A stretch of DNA of 64,000 nucleotides from contig BTUW01000001.1 of the NCBI GenBank assembly GCA_045863055.1, positions 62,001 through 126,000 of the forward strand. Reading direction: 5' to 3'. A model generated the notes under the pieces. That model ran no database searches. It was not told the DNA's origin and saw nothing but the letters and a program-made list of their open reading frames with translations. Origin of the DNA: UTCHB3 sp008363265 (lineage in GTDB: Bacteria > Bacteroidota > Ignavibacteria > Ignavibacteriales > Ignavibacteriaceae). Below, in pieces: positions 9,029 to 18,038 of this stretch. How positions within the stretch are numbered: position 1 is the stretch's first letter; each line of letters starts with the position of its first letter. The position numbers and the translations under genes were made by a program.

Positions 9029-10270
9029 GTGAAAAAATGTTTCTTTTCTTTTCTGTTTTCTCTGATCATTGGAGGAAATGTGTTCGCCAGCGGTTTTCAG
9101 CTCAATGAGCATGGAGCCAGGGCGATGGCAATGGGAGGCGCGTTTGCAGGATTGGCAAACGATCTTTCTGCCATGTATTTCAACCCGGCCGGTCTGGCCT
9201 TTATTGGTGGCACGAACGCTGCAGCCGGAACGGCTTTGATCGCTCCAAGCGCGGCTTTCAGAGGTCCCTCTCCGTCGATCGAAGAGACGAAAGTAAAAAG
9301 CAAATTATTCACCCCAATTCATTTTTACCTTTCTCATCAGTTAAGTGACAAGCTAGTTCTCGGATTCGCTCTGAACAACCCGTTTGGTCTTGGAACTGAT
9401 TGGGATGAAAACTGGGTTGGCCGCTACATGGCGGTCAAAACAGAGGTCAGAGTATTTGCGTTCCATGCGATCGCTGCGTACAAACTGATGGATAACCTTA
9501 GTGTTTCAGCCGGTTTCCAGTACAACTACGCGGATGTAGAGATCACAAAGAAGCAAAAGCTTGCTCCATTCAATGCTGATGCATACGTTGATCTTAAAGG
9601 CACCGCAAAATCAGCTTTCGGGTTCGTTCTTGGAGCCCTTTGGAAACCCACACAAGCACTCTCCGTTGGTGTTTCCTACAGAAGTCAGGTTAAACACAGT
9701 TTCTCAGGTGATGTAGTAACCACAGGACCTTCCCAGCTTTCCGCGAGCCTCCCGAATGCTCCGATCGAAGCCGTACTTACAACACCGGCTCAGCTAACAG
9801 CCGGTATCGCCTACAGATTCACACCCGGATTTGTTGTCACTGCAGATTTCCAGTATGTTTGGTGGTCAAGTTACGACACTCTCAAAGTAACCTTTGCGTC
9901 CGATGGAAAAACTCTGACTGCTTCTGAAAGACTCTACAAAGATGTTTGGATAGCAAGACTTGGCGTAGAGTACAAATACTCGAAAGATCTTGATCTCCGC
10001 GCAGGATTCCTGTATGACAAGAATCCGATCGAAGACAAAAAAGTTGATCCTACACTTCCTGATTCAGACAGAATGGGATTCTCCGCAGGTATCGGTTACA
10101 GGTTATCCAACGCGATCAGCATGGATCTGGCATATCTGTTCCTCAGGTTTAACGAAAGAACTATCACCAATTCAATAGAGAGCTATTCCGGTAGCGGATT
10201 TGCTCCAATGAACGGAACATACAATTCTTACGCGAACCTCTTTTCATTAACATTTAACTATAAATTTTAA
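9029..10270 (+). CDS. OmpP1/FadL-family outer membrane transport protein
   Basis: A 413-residue outer-membrane beta-barrel of the FadL family, which takes up fatty acids and other hydrophobic compounds. A signal peptide (MKKCFFSFLFSLIIGGNVFA) is followed by the FadL-type N-terminus SGFQLNEHGARAMAMGGAF and the motif YFNPAGLAFI; the C-terminus alternates short strands and ends in LTFNYKF with a terminal Phe, as usual for barrel proteins. The start is GTG at 9029 with GGAGG at 9020-9024. The next gene encodes an SGNH lipoprotein 17 nt away, which suggests lipid or ester release at the surface followed by uptake (inference). Confidence 0.9.
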   Translation: MKKCFFSFLFSLIIGGNVFASGFQLNEHGARAMAMGGAFAGLANDLSAMYFNPAGLAFIGGTNAAAGTALIAPSAAFRGPSPSIEETKVKSKLFTPIHFYLSHQLSDKLVLGFALNNPFGLGTDWDENWVGRYMAVKTEVRVFAFHAIAAYKLMDNLSVSAGFQYNYADVEITKKQKLAPFNADAYVDLKGTAKSAFGFVLGALWKPTQALSVGVSYRSQVKHSFSGDVVTTGPSQLSASLPNAPIEAVLTTPAQLTAGIAYRFTPGFVVTADFQYVWWSSYDTLKVTFASDGKTLTASERLYKDVWIARLGVEYKYSKDLDLRAGFLYDKNPIEDKKVDPTLPDSDRMGFSAGIGYRLSNAISMDLAYLFLRFNERTITNSIESYSGSGFAPMNGTYNSYANLFSLTFNYKF

Positions 10271-10287
10271 TTAGAGGAACCGAATCA

Positions 10288-11595
10288 ATGAAAAAGTTTT
10301 TTAGCATAATCTCAGTTTTCGCCCTGTCTGTTATCCTTTTTACCGGATGCCAGGACAGATCAGATTTAACTGCTCCTGCGGCTCCCAGTACTGGAACCGC
10401 GAATTTTACACGATACGTTGCTATTGGTAACAGTCTGACCGCCGGCTATCAGTCTGGATCAGTGTTTGAGTCCGCACAGAGGTATTCATATGCTGCTCAG
10501 ATCGCCAATCAGGTTGGTACTACTTTCGCTTACCCAAACGTTGGCGAACCCGGTACAAAAGGACGTATTGAAGTTGTCAGCGTTTCGCCGTTTGTTTCAT
10601 ACATAAATCCGAACAGCGGTCCTTTGCTCAACGCAACCTATCCAAAGCCATACAACAACCTCGGAATATCCGGCGCACTTCTGTATGACTTCATGAATGC
10701 TTACGACTCACTGAGCTGCTTCTCGGCAGTATTTGGTGGTTCGCCGAACCCGATGTTCAACCTCGTTCTCAGGAACACTGGTGGCGCGAAGACGACACAG
10801 TGGCTTCAACTCAAGGCCCAGCAGCCAACATTTGTTACTTTCTGGCTCGGATCAAATGACATACTTGGTCACGCTGCGTCAGGCGGAACTGTTCCTTACA
10901 CACCGGTAGCCACTTTTACCGCCCTCTACAATCAGGCGATGGACAGTTTGAAGAGCCTCAATGTACCGGTAGCAGTTGCAAACATTCTTGATGTTACCGT
11001 TGCTGCATATTTCACCACCGTTGGTGGACAGCTTCAGCAGCAGGGTGTAACAGCCGTTTGGGGCATCGCCGGAACCGGTGATACCATTCCGATGCCGCTC
11101 TCAAGCAACCTGCTTACTCTCACAGCAGCAGCTGAGCTTGCAGCAGGAAAGGGTCTCTCAAAGGCTAACCCGATCAGCAACCGTTTCATCCTTGATCAGG
11201 CTGAAATTGTTACTGTTAAGAGCATAATTGCCCAGTACAATACAGTTATCCAGAATGCCGCCACAGCAAAAGATTTCGCTTTTGTTAACGCTCATGCACT
11301 TCTAATGCAGATAGCTGCCGCTTATCCGACAGGTGGTTATTTTGTGGATGGTGTGAAATTCACGCCGGTTTTTGTGACAGGTAATCTTTTCAGCCTTGAC
11401 GGTGTTCACCCGACAAGCCAGGCTCATGGCCTCGTAGCCAACGCTTTCATCAGCGCGATCAACAGCAAGTACAACGCCACAATCCCGCTGATCAATATTT
11501 CGACTATCCCTGGCAGTTTGATCTTCAAAGGGCAGGCTAATGGGATCGTGAAACCGGATTACACTCCGGAAATGTTCAAACACATTCTTTTCTAA
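10288..11595 (+). CDS. SGNH/GDSL-family hydrolase, lipoprotein
   Basis: A 435-residue predicted lipoprotein: signal peptide with lipobox ending at C21 (LFTGC). The mature part is an SGNH hydrolase: block I GNSLTAG at 47-53 with nucleophile S49, a block III GSND in WLGSNDILG, and block V Asp/His in LDGVHPTSQAHG. Family members are esterases, lipases or thioesterases; substrate unknown. It follows the FadL-type porin by 17 nt and precedes a SPOR lipoprotein by about 20 nt. Confidence 0.88.
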   Translation: MKKFFSIISVFALSVILFTGCQDRSDLTAPAAPSTGTANFTRYVAIGNSLTAGYQSGSVFESAQRYSYAAQIANQVGTTFAYPNVGEPGTKGRIEVVSVSPFVSYINPNSGPLLNATYPKPYNNLGISGALLYDFMNAYDSLSCFSAVFGGSPNPMFNLVLRNTGGAKTTQWLQLKAQQPTFVTFWLGSNDILGHAASGGTVPYTPVATFTALYNQAMDSLKSLNVPVAVANILDVTVAAYFTTVGGQLQQQGVTAVWGIAGTGDTIPMPLSSNLLTLTAAAELAAGKGLSKANPISNRFILDQAEIVTVKSIIAQYNTVIQNAATAKDFAFVNAHALLMQIAAAYPTGGYFVDGVKFTPVFVTGNLFSLDGVHPTSQAHGLVANAFISAINSKYNATIPLINISTIPGSLIFKGQANGIVKPDYTPEMFKHILF

Positions 11596-11615
11596 ACAAT
11601 TAAAGGATTTTGGCA

Positions 11616-12050
11616 TTGAAACCTTTTAAGCTTTCAGTCAGGTTAGCAAGCATTTTCTTACTCTCCTTTCTTACATTGATTTCTCTCTCCTCATGCTCGA
11701 CAGTAGAGGAGGAGAAAAAAGATGAAGCACCCGTTGTTGAAAATCAGCTCGATACGATCAAGTCGGTTGAGAGCATACCAACGGTTGATACCAAGGTTGA
11801 AGTGCCAAAATCCTATCTTTATATTGTGCAGATCGGTGCTTACAGTACTTTTGACAAGGCAAAGAAGTTCAGAGTGTCGATTAAGAGTAAAATAAATGAA
11901 GAAATTTTTGTAAGTTTCGACCAGAGAACCTCACTATATGTGGTCAGATTACGGCCGCGTGACTCTCGCCCCGAAGCTGAGGAATTAAGAGCAAAATTGC
12001 GCTCTCAAAAAGAGTTTTCCGATGCGTTCATTTTAACAATTGAGATATAG
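11616..12050 (+). CDS. SPOR-domain lipoprotein
   Basis: A 144-residue predicted lipoprotein with lipobox LSSC (cysteine at 27), an acidic linker, then a C-terminal SPOR domain beginning at YLYIVQIGAYSTFDKAKKF. SPOR domains bind denuded glycan strands of peptidoglycan, so the protein probably bridges membrane and cell wall, for instance at division sites (inference). The start is taken as TTG at 11616 because AGGA at 11604-11607 is well spaced for it; an in-frame TTG at 11610 is the alternative. Confidence 0.82.
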   Translation: MKPFKLSVRLASIFLLSFLTLISLSSCSTVEEEKKDEAPVVENQLDTIKSVESIPTVDTKVEVPKSYLYIVQIGAYSTFDKAKKFRVSIKSKINEEIFVSFDQRTSLYVVRLRPRDSRPEAEELRAKLRSQKEFSDAFILTIEI

Positions 12051-12081
12051 TTCTTCTTTTAATTAACACTGGGAGGTTAGT

Positions 12082-14358
12082 ATGCGCAAGTCGATACTAA
12101 TGTTGGCAATGTTTCTTCTCATCGGGCAGTTGAATGCCCAGTTAACGACCAATTGGTCATTCACATCAGGAGGAAGCAACCTTCCTGCATGGTTCGGTAC
12201 AGGAAATACCGAAAGAGGTTGTGGTTACTCAGCATTTTCGCAACAATTCTTTGTAGTGGTCAGGAATGGTGGAGTAGTACTCAGATCATTCAACTCACTT
12301 AACGGGGCTGATGCTGCCAGTTACGACATGACTGGAGTAACAGGCGGTACTTTTACATTAAATGATGTTGAGGCATCGCAAACCGACAGTAAGGTTTACG
12401 GATGTAATCTTGCAACTTCAAACGCGTCTGCGTTTAAGATCTACAAATGGGATAACGCAACCACTGCCCCCACAGTCGCATTCCAGTACACTGCACCGGT
12501 AACAGGAACCAGAATGGGCGACAATATCACCTACTTTGGAAATAACGCTGATAACAGCGCAAAATTTATGTTCCCTGATGCAACCAGAAATATGGTTTTC
12601 ATCCTCAAAACAACTGATAACGGCAATACTTTCACTGTTCAGGATTCGATCCAGCTTCCTGCAAACTCATTTGGCGGCGGACCTTCAACCTACCCGATAA
12701 TTAATGATCTGGGTGTTATTGAAGGTGTGATCACCAACAGTTCCGGTAAAAATGTTGTTGCTTATAACATGCAGGGACAGATCATTGGTACAATCCCGGG
12801 TTCTGTTATTGCAACCGGTTCAACAACCGTAAGAGCTTTCCGGGCGAACGATATGTTCTATATCGTTACCTACCAGTTCGGAGCCGGTAATGAGAACCTC
12901 AGAGTTGTTCAGGTTGGTGACAATCCCGCTAATGCCCGCTCATATGTGGTTTCTGCCCCTCTCGGTACAAATGCCAATGCGAATGGCACGGGTGATATCA
13001 GTTTCCATGTCAGACCTGATCAGAAAGTCGATCTCTTTATTCTTGGAACAAACAATGGTATCGCTTCTTACACAATGGATTTTCCATTCTTTGTTAACGG
13101 CAGATTCAATGAAGGTTACGCTTTTATAGGCGGCAGCCAGAATCAGAATCAGGGCTTCGGTCCCAATATGGCTTTAAGGAGAGTTGGTTATGCTTACGAC
13201 TCAAATTATGTTTATGTAGCAGTTCAGACCAAGTTGGACAAAACCAACTCAAACGGTATGGTGGTTCTGCTGAACTTCGACAATATCACCGGCATGCCTG
13301 CCGGTCAGGCATTGGGAGGTATCACCGGTGGAGGACACCTTTTCGGTGATCAGGCAAACCCGAACTGGAAAATGGGCTTCGAAGTTGACATGGCGTTCGT
13401 AATAAACGCCGGTGGAAACGACTCGATTGCATACCTTGATGCAGCAAAGTACTTTAACGGAGTAAAAACCGGCCAGTATATCGGCTCAGCCTACAACTCC
13501 GGAACGGGAGCTAACGGCCCTTCTGTCGCCGGTATCTTCGCTGAGAACGCAATCAGATTCGCTCTGGATTCTGCTTACGACAACAGAAGAGGATTCGAGA
13601 TCCGTATTCCAAAATCAGAACTAAATAATATTGGATTCAGTGGAAACATCCAGATGGCTGCTTTTATTGTATCAAGTTCTGCTTATTTCTCTGATCTCTC
13701 TGTTCCCGGCAACATCACCGGCGGAAATGTTGGTTTCAATCCCGACTTTGGTACACTCGCCGGCGGACCATATTATACCGGATTCAGTCCACTTCCTGTT
13801 GAACTGGTTTCATTCAACGCAACCAGTACAGGAAATGGCATAATACTCGACTGGATGACAGCCTCCGAGTTGAATAACAGGGGATTCTCTGTTGAGAAGA
13901 GTCTCGATGGTCTTAATTTCAGCGAGATCGGATTTGTTGCCGGAAACGGCACTTCAGCATTGGTTAACAGGTACAGCTACACAGACCCGAATGCCGGTGC
14001 TGCAGTTGTTTACTACAGATTGAAACAGATCGATTTTGACGGAACCTACTCATACAGCAGTGTTGTTAAGGTGGAGACTTCATCTGTACCTTCAGTATTT
14101 GCTCTTGATCAGAACTATCCCAACCCGTTCAATCCTTCAACTACCATATCATTCACTGTTGCGAACGAAGGGTTGGCAAACCTGACTCTTTACTCGATAA
14201 ATGGTGAAATGGTTGCCACTCTGTTCAATGAGAGTGCTAAACCAGGTCAGAGGTATAACCTCCAGTTCAATGCAAGTGATCTTCCTTCAGGCATCTATTT
14301 CTATAGATTGACACAGGGTAGTTCAGTTGTTACAAGAAAGTTGACTCTGCTCAAGTAA
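12082..14358 (+). CDS. Secreted protein with DUF4623-like N-terminus and T9SS type A sorting tail
   Basis: A 758-residue secreted protein. It has a signal peptide (about residues 1-20, ending LNAQ), a long N-terminal region rich in glycine, asparagine and aromatics that resembles DUF4623-type beta proteins (recollection, moderate confidence), a middle section with a carbohydrate-binding-like feel, an Ig-like module (PVELVSFNATS to about residue 670), and a C-terminal T9SS type A sorting domain containing QNYPNPFNPSTT and SGIYFYRLTQG. The T9SS C-terminal domain directs export across the outer membrane and attachment. It has GGAGG before the ATG and a strong terminator follows the gene. Enzymatic function is not recognisable. 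Confidence 0.85.
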   Translation: MRKSILMLAMFLLIGQLNAQLTTNWSFTSGGSNLPAWFGTGNTERGCGYSAFSQQFFVVVRNGGVVLRSFNSLNGADAASYDMTGVTGGTFTLNDVEASQTDSKVYGCNLATSNASAFKIYKWDNATTAPTVAFQYTAPVTGTRMGDNITYFGNNADNSAKFMFPDATRNMVFILKTTDNGNTFTVQDSIQLPANSFGGGPSTYPIINDLGVIEGVITNSSGKNVVAYNMQGQIIGTIPGSVIATGSTTVRAFRANDMFYIVTYQFGAGNENLRVVQVGDNPANARSYVVSAPLGTNANANGTGDISFHVRPDQKVDLFILGTNNGIASYTMDFPFFVNGRFNEGYAFIGGSQNQNQGFGPNMALRRVGYAYDSNYVYVAVQTKLDKTNSNGMVVLLNFDNITGMPAGQALGGITGGGHLFGDQANPNWKMGFEVDMAFVINAGGNDSIAYLDAAKYFNGVKTGQYIGSAYNSGTGANGPSVAGIFAENAIRFALDSAYDNRRGFEIRIPKSELNNIGFSGNIQMAAFIVSSSAYFSDLSVPGNITGGNVGFNPDFGTLAGGPYYTGFSPLPVELVSFNATSTGNGIILDWMTASELNNRGFSVEKSLDGLNFSEIGFVAGNGTSALVNRYSYTDPNAGAAVVYYRLKQIDFDGTYSYSSVVKVETSSVPSVFALDQNYPNPFNPSTTISFTVANEGLANLTLYSINGEMVATLFNESAKPGQRYNLQFNASDLPSGIYFYRLTQGSSVVTRKLTLLK

Positions 14359-14376
14359 GATTGTTTTTTTCTCATC

Positions 14377-14407
14377 AAGGGCTGTCTGAAAAGGCAGCCC
14401 TTTTTTT
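14377..14407 (+). terminator. Rho-independent terminator after T9SS cargo gene
   Basis: Left arm AAGGGCTG (14377-14384) pairs with CAGCCCTT (14395-14402), a 10-nt loop lies between, and a run of seven T at 14401-14407 follows. It sits 18 nt after the upstream stop codon and ends the FadL to T9SS cargo transcript. Confidence 0.85.
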
Positions 14408-14433
14408 GTATATAACTGTTCATAATTTATTAA

Positions 14434-14464
14434 CCTGCCAATTGCAAATAAATGCTTAATTTTG
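14434..14464 (+). promoter_or_regulatory. Possible Bacteroidota-type promoter of the second T9SS cargo gene
   Basis: TAATTTTG at 14457-14464 fits the -7 element TAnnTTTG. At exactly 19 nt upstream is CCTG (14434-14437), a weak match to the -33 TTTG. It lies between a terminator and the GTG start at 14500. Only the -7 box is convincing. Confidence 0.4.
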
Positions 14465-14499
14465 TGATCAGATATTTATCAATTAAACGCGAGGTAAAA

Positions 14500-15783
14500 G
14501 TGAAGAAGAGATTCTTAACTCTCTTTGTAGTCCTTTTTGCTGCAGTCTCCACTCAGACATTTGCGCAGCTTGTCACTGAAAATTTTGATTATCCTGTTGG
14601 TGACTCTCTTTCTGCACATGGCGGCTGGGTCGGTCATAGTGGATTTGCCACAAACAATATTCTTATCGGTTCTCCGGGACTCGAGTTCCCGGGATATATC
14701 GTTACCGGTGGCAACGCTGCATTAGTTTATAACACCGGTCAGGATGTAAACAAAACATTCGATTCAGTTTCCACCGGGTCGGTTTATGCATCATTTCTTT
14801 TAAAGGTAACGGCTGCACCTGTTGCCGGATATTTCTTCCACTTCAGCAGAAACCCATTCAATACTTTCGACTTCAGAGGAAGAGTTTGGGCAAAGCCTGA
14901 CGGCGCGAATTACAGAATTGGTGTCAGCTTCTCCGGTAATGCCGATACTGTATTTACAACAGGTTCTTACAATATCGACAGCACTTATCTTGTTGTGCTT
15001 AAATACAAAATTGAAGCAGCTGCCGATGATTCAGTTAGCCTCTATGTGTTCCGTCCGGGAGACGATATCTCGAATGAGCCTGCCGTTCCTCACGCAGGTC
15101 CAAAGAGCACGACAGGTGGAGACCTCTCACCCGGTTCGATTGCTTTAAGGCAGTATAACGCTGCGCAGCGCTACATTGTAGACAATATCCGTGTTGGCAC
15201 ATCATGGGTACTCAATGTTGTTCCTGTTGAACTCACTTCATTCAACGCGGTTGCAAACAACGGCCAGGTTGATCTGAGCTGGGCTACAGCTTCAGAAACC
15301 AACAACCGTGGGTTTGAAGTTGAAAGAAGCAGCGACAATGTTAACTTCACTTCAGTGGCTTTCATTGATGGCAAAGGTACGACTACCAACACTTCGAATT
15401 ACTCATACACTGATAAAGTTAATGCTGCCGGTGCTCTCTACTACAGACTGAAACAGGTGGATTTTGACGGAACTTTCGCTTACTCGAACACAGTTGAAGT
15501 AAACAACAGTGTTGTTACAGATTTCAATTTGTTCCAGAACTATCCTAACCCGTTCAATCCTTCAACCTCGATCAGATTCAGCGTTGCTGAAACCGGACTT
15601 GCCACCCTTAAGGTTTTCAATGTAACCGGTGAAGTTGTAGCTGAACTCTTCAACAGTAATGTTGAAAAGGGTACAGTGCAGATCGTTAATTTTGATGCTT
15701 CAAATCTGACATCAGGCGTTTATTTCGCCCGTCTGACACAGGGCAACAATGTTAAGAACATCAAGCTGATCCTTAACAAGTAA
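14500..15783 (+). CDS. Secreted protein with T9SS type A sorting tail
   Basis: A 427-residue secreted protein: signal peptide MKKRFLTLFVVLFAA..FAQ, a lectin-like beta region starting with FDYPVGDSLSAHGGW (residues ~30-230, resembling a LamG/concanavalin-type fold by pattern only), an Ig-like module (PVELTSFNAVANN onward) and a C-terminal T9SS sorting domain with QNYPNPFNPSTS and SGVYFARLTQG. The last ~170 residues are closely related to the same region of the preceding protein, while the N-terminal parts differ, as expected of cargo with a shared export module. GTG at 14500 is the start: it follows GAGG and gives a clean signal peptide. A strong terminator follows. Confidence 0.85.
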   Translation: MKKRFLTLFVVLFAAVSTQTFAQLVTENFDYPVGDSLSAHGGWVGHSGFATNNILIGSPGLEFPGYIVTGGNAALVYNTGQDVNKTFDSVSTGSVYASFLLKVTAAPVAGYFFHFSRNPFNTFDFRGRVWAKPDGANYRIGVSFSGNADTVFTTGSYNIDSTYLVVLKYKIEAAADDSVSLYVFRPGDDISNEPAVPHAGPKSTTGGDLSPGSIALRQYNAAQRYIVDNIRVGTSWVLNVVPVELTSFNAVANNGQVDLSWATASETNNRGFEVERSSDNVNFTSVAFIDGKGTTTNTSNYSYTDKVNAAGALYYRLKQVDFDGTFAYSNTVEVNNSVVTDFNLFQNYPNPFNPSTSIRFSVAETGLATLKVFNVTGEVVAELFNSNVEKGTVQIVNFDASNLTSGVYFARLTQGNNVKNIKLILNK

Positions 15784-15801
15784 TTCCCCTTAAAACATTC
15801 G

Positions 15802-15836
15802 AAAAAGCGAATAACATATTGGTTATTCGCTTTTTT
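15802..15836 (+). terminator. Rho-independent terminator after second T9SS cargo gene
   Basis: A perfect 14-bp stem: AAAAAGCGAATAAC (15802-15815) pairs with GTTATTCGCTTTTT (15822-15835) around a 6-nt loop ATATTG, with the T run continuing after the stem. The A-rich left arm means it could also terminate in the reverse direction. Confidence 0.9.
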
Positions 15837-15883
15837 ATTTTAAATTTAGCGTTGTAATTAATTTAACTTCAATGGAGGAAAAA

Positions 15884-16330
15884 GTGGCACTTTCACTTAA
15901 CAAAGTAATGCTAATCGGACATCTTGGAAGGGATGCTGAGACCAGATTTTCAAATGATAACAGCATAGCAATAACTTCTTTCGCGATAGCTACCAGCCGG
16001 TCGAGCAAAGGAAAAGACGGCAACTGGGTGAATGAATCAACCTGGCACAACATAGTCGGCTTTAATCTTAACGACTGGGTTCGCGACGGATTAAAAAAGG
16101 GGACCAGAGTCTATGTTGAAGGGAGAATCCAGATACGTGACTACACCAAACAGGACAATACACCGGGGAGGGTGTTTGAAATAATCGCCGAGAGAATTCA
16201 GCTTGTTGATAAAAAGACTGATTCAGAGCCATCACCTTTTGAAGCTTATGGCGGCGGTAACTCCACCGGCAACCCACCTACCGAATCCGGGCCTGGCCAA
16301 ACGCCTCCGGATGAGGATCTCCCGTTCTAA
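15884..16330 (+). CDS. ssb: Single-stranded DNA-binding protein
   Basis: A 148-residue SSB: an N-terminal OB fold (NKVMLIGHLGRDAETRF, then WHNIVGFN and EGRIQIRDY), a glycine/proline-rich linker, and the conserved acidic C-terminal tip DEDLPF that recruits partner proteins. The start is GTG at 15884, because GGAGG at 15874-15878 is spaced 5 nt from it; an ATG at 15872 overlaps that ribosome binding site and would add four residues. The gene is directly upstream of a GldE-like gene, an order known from gliding Bacteroidota. Confidence 0.95.
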   Translation: MALSLNKVMLIGHLGRDAETRFSNDNSIAITSFAIATSRSSKGKDGNWVNESTWHNIVGFNLNDWVRDGLKKGTRVYVEGRIQIRDYTKQDNTPGRVFEIIAERIQLVDKKTDSEPSPFEAYGGGNSTGNPPTESGPGQTPPDEDLPF

Positions 16331-16345
16331 AAAGAGGATGGATAT

Positions 16346-17623
16346 TTGTCAATTGAATTGATCCTGCTCTCCGGGCTTTTAGGCTGCTTTGTGCTTTCAG
16401 CTCTTTTCAGCGGATCGGAAGTGGCACTGTTCGGAACAGACAGAGCATTATTGAAGAGGGGATTCCACAAGAACCCCCTCTTGTTACGATATACCCTGTT
16501 TTTGATCGAGAATCCCAAGAGACTCCTTGTCACGATCCTCATAGGTAATAATCTTGTTAACACACTGGCATCCATACTAAGCGTTGCCATTACTGTTTCG
16601 CTGGCTCAGAAGTTTAGTGTAGATGTTGAAAAGGCAATTACCATTCAAATTGCCACAGTTACTATTCTGGTTCTGATGTTCGGAGAGATCACCCCAAAGG
16701 TAATAGCAACTCACAATCCGATCGGATTTCTACGATTCACACTTTTGCCGCTATACTGGGTAAGTCTCTTCCTCTATCCTGCCTCAGAGTTGATAAACGA
16801 GTTCATTAATGCCTCATTTGGGAAACTGAAACTTAACAGGAACCGCTCTGCGATCGATCAGGAGGAGATTTCCACCCTTGCAGATCTTGGTCACAGGGCC
16901 GGAACACTTGCTGAAAAAGAACAGGAGATCATTAAAGGTCTGGTATCTTATACCAATGTTTCGGTAAAGCAAGTGATGAGCCCAAGGGTTGATATTGTGG
17001 CTGTGCCCGTTGACGCCAACCTCGATGAGGTGGCAGCTCTTATACTTGATGCGGGACATAGCAGGATCCCTGTTTACAAAGATGATCTTGATCAGATAAA
17101 GGGGATTCTATACGCGAAAGATCTGCTGCCTATGATCAAGAATAAATTCCTCCGGAATCGATCAAAGTTCGCCCCGGCTAAACTCGCTAAACCGGCTATG
17201 TTTGTACCCGAGACAAAATTGATCAGTGAACTTATGCAGGAATTCCAGGAGAAGAAACTCCACATGGCAATTGTGATTGATGAATATGGCGGCACTTCGG
17301 GACTTATTACACTTGAAGATATTCTCGAAGAGATACTCGGTGATATCAGGGATGAATACGACAAGGAAGAACCCTCGATAAAGTCACTTGACAAAGATTC
17401 ATATCAGGTTAGCGGTGAATTAACCATTGGAGAACTTGAGGAACTGCTTGGAATTGAATTTGGTGATATCTCGCCGGATATTCAAACGATCAGCGGCTTG
17501 ATCTTTGAAAAAGCCGGAAAGATTCCCGGAAATGGATTCGTTATTGATATCGGACCAGCCAACTTTAAAGTAATCAATGTTGAGCGGAACCGGCTACGAC
17601 AAATAATTGTGAGGAAACTTTAG
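16346..17623 (+). CDS. gldE: CNNM/CorC-HlyC family membrane protein, GldE-like
   Basis: A 425-residue inner-membrane protein: an N-terminal DUF21 transmembrane domain (about residues 1-175, with three or four helices and the conserved FSGSEVALFGT), two CBS domains (about 195-320, containing MSPRVDIVAVP and YGGTSGLITLEDILEEILG) and a C-terminal CorC_HlyC transporter-associated domain (to 425). The family includes Mg/Co efflux proteins. In gliding Bacteroidota the homologue just after ssb is GldE, linked to gliding motility and type IX secretion. Here the gene follows ssb by 15 nt, and T9SS cargo genes are just upstream. Start is TTG at 16346 after GAGGA. The symbol rests on synteny and architecture. 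Confidence 0.75.
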   Translation: MSIELILLSGLLGCFVLSALFSGSEVALFGTDRALLKRGFHKNPLLLRYTLFLIENPKRLLVTILIGNNLVNTLASILSVAITVSLAQKFSVDVEKAITIQIATVTILVLMFGEITPKVIATHNPIGFLRFTLLPLYWVSLFLYPASELINEFINASFGKLKLNRNRSAIDQEEISTLADLGHRAGTLAEKEQEIIKGLVSYTNVSVKQVMSPRVDIVAVPVDANLDEVAALILDAGHSRIPVYKDDLDQIKGILYAKDLLPMIKNKFLRNRSKFAPAKLAKPAMFVPETKLISELMQEFQEKKLHMAIVIDEYGGTSGLITLEDILEEILGDIRDEYDKEEPSIKSLDKDSYQVSGELTIGELEELLGIEFGDISPDIQTISGLIFEKAGKIPGNGFVIDIGPANFKVINVERNRLRQIIVRKL

Positions 17624-17624
17624 A

Positions 17625-18029
17625 ATGAAAGCAGGCTGTTTCGTTAAAATTTTGGTTTTAGGAACAATTGCTCTCGGTGCGATCATTTATCTGGTCTCTA
17701 CCAAGGGTAAAGAATGGTTCGTAAATCCGCTGAAGGAGGAAATTGCCGCAGAGGCGTTCGGTACCATGCCGGGTATTATGTCAAAATTTAAACTCACCGA
17801 TGAGAGCCGCCGGTTAACAAGGCATATTGACAGTCTGGTTACAGTATTCAAAAGTGATACTACATCGGCATCCATAAATTTTTCAAGAGCGGAAAAGTTT
17901 TTTGAGCAGCTCGGGAAAAGTTCAGTTGACAGTGTTCTGAGCAAAGTTGAGTACAATCAGTTGATCGAACTGTCAAAAGATATTATCACCTTCGGTCAGA
18001 AGGACTTTATTCAGACTAATGAAAAATGA
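17625..18029 (+). CDS. Conserved small membrane-anchored protein, function unknown
   Basis: A 134-residue protein with one N-terminal membrane helix (about residues 6-24, VKILVLGTIALGAIIYLV) followed by a charged, mostly helical domain. I do not recognise a family. The ATG lies one base after the stop of the GldE-like gene and 9 nt before the MlaD-like gene, so it is expressed with them and may be an envelope accessory protein (inference). Confidence 0.65.
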   Translation: MKAGCFVKILVLGTIALGAIIYLVSTKGKEWFVNPLKEEIAAEAFGTMPGIMSKFKLTDESRRLTRHIDSLVTVFKSDTTSASINFSRAEKFFEQLGKSSVDSVLSKVEYNQLIELSKDIITFGQKDFIQTNEK

Positions 18030-18038
18030 ACTCGTATT

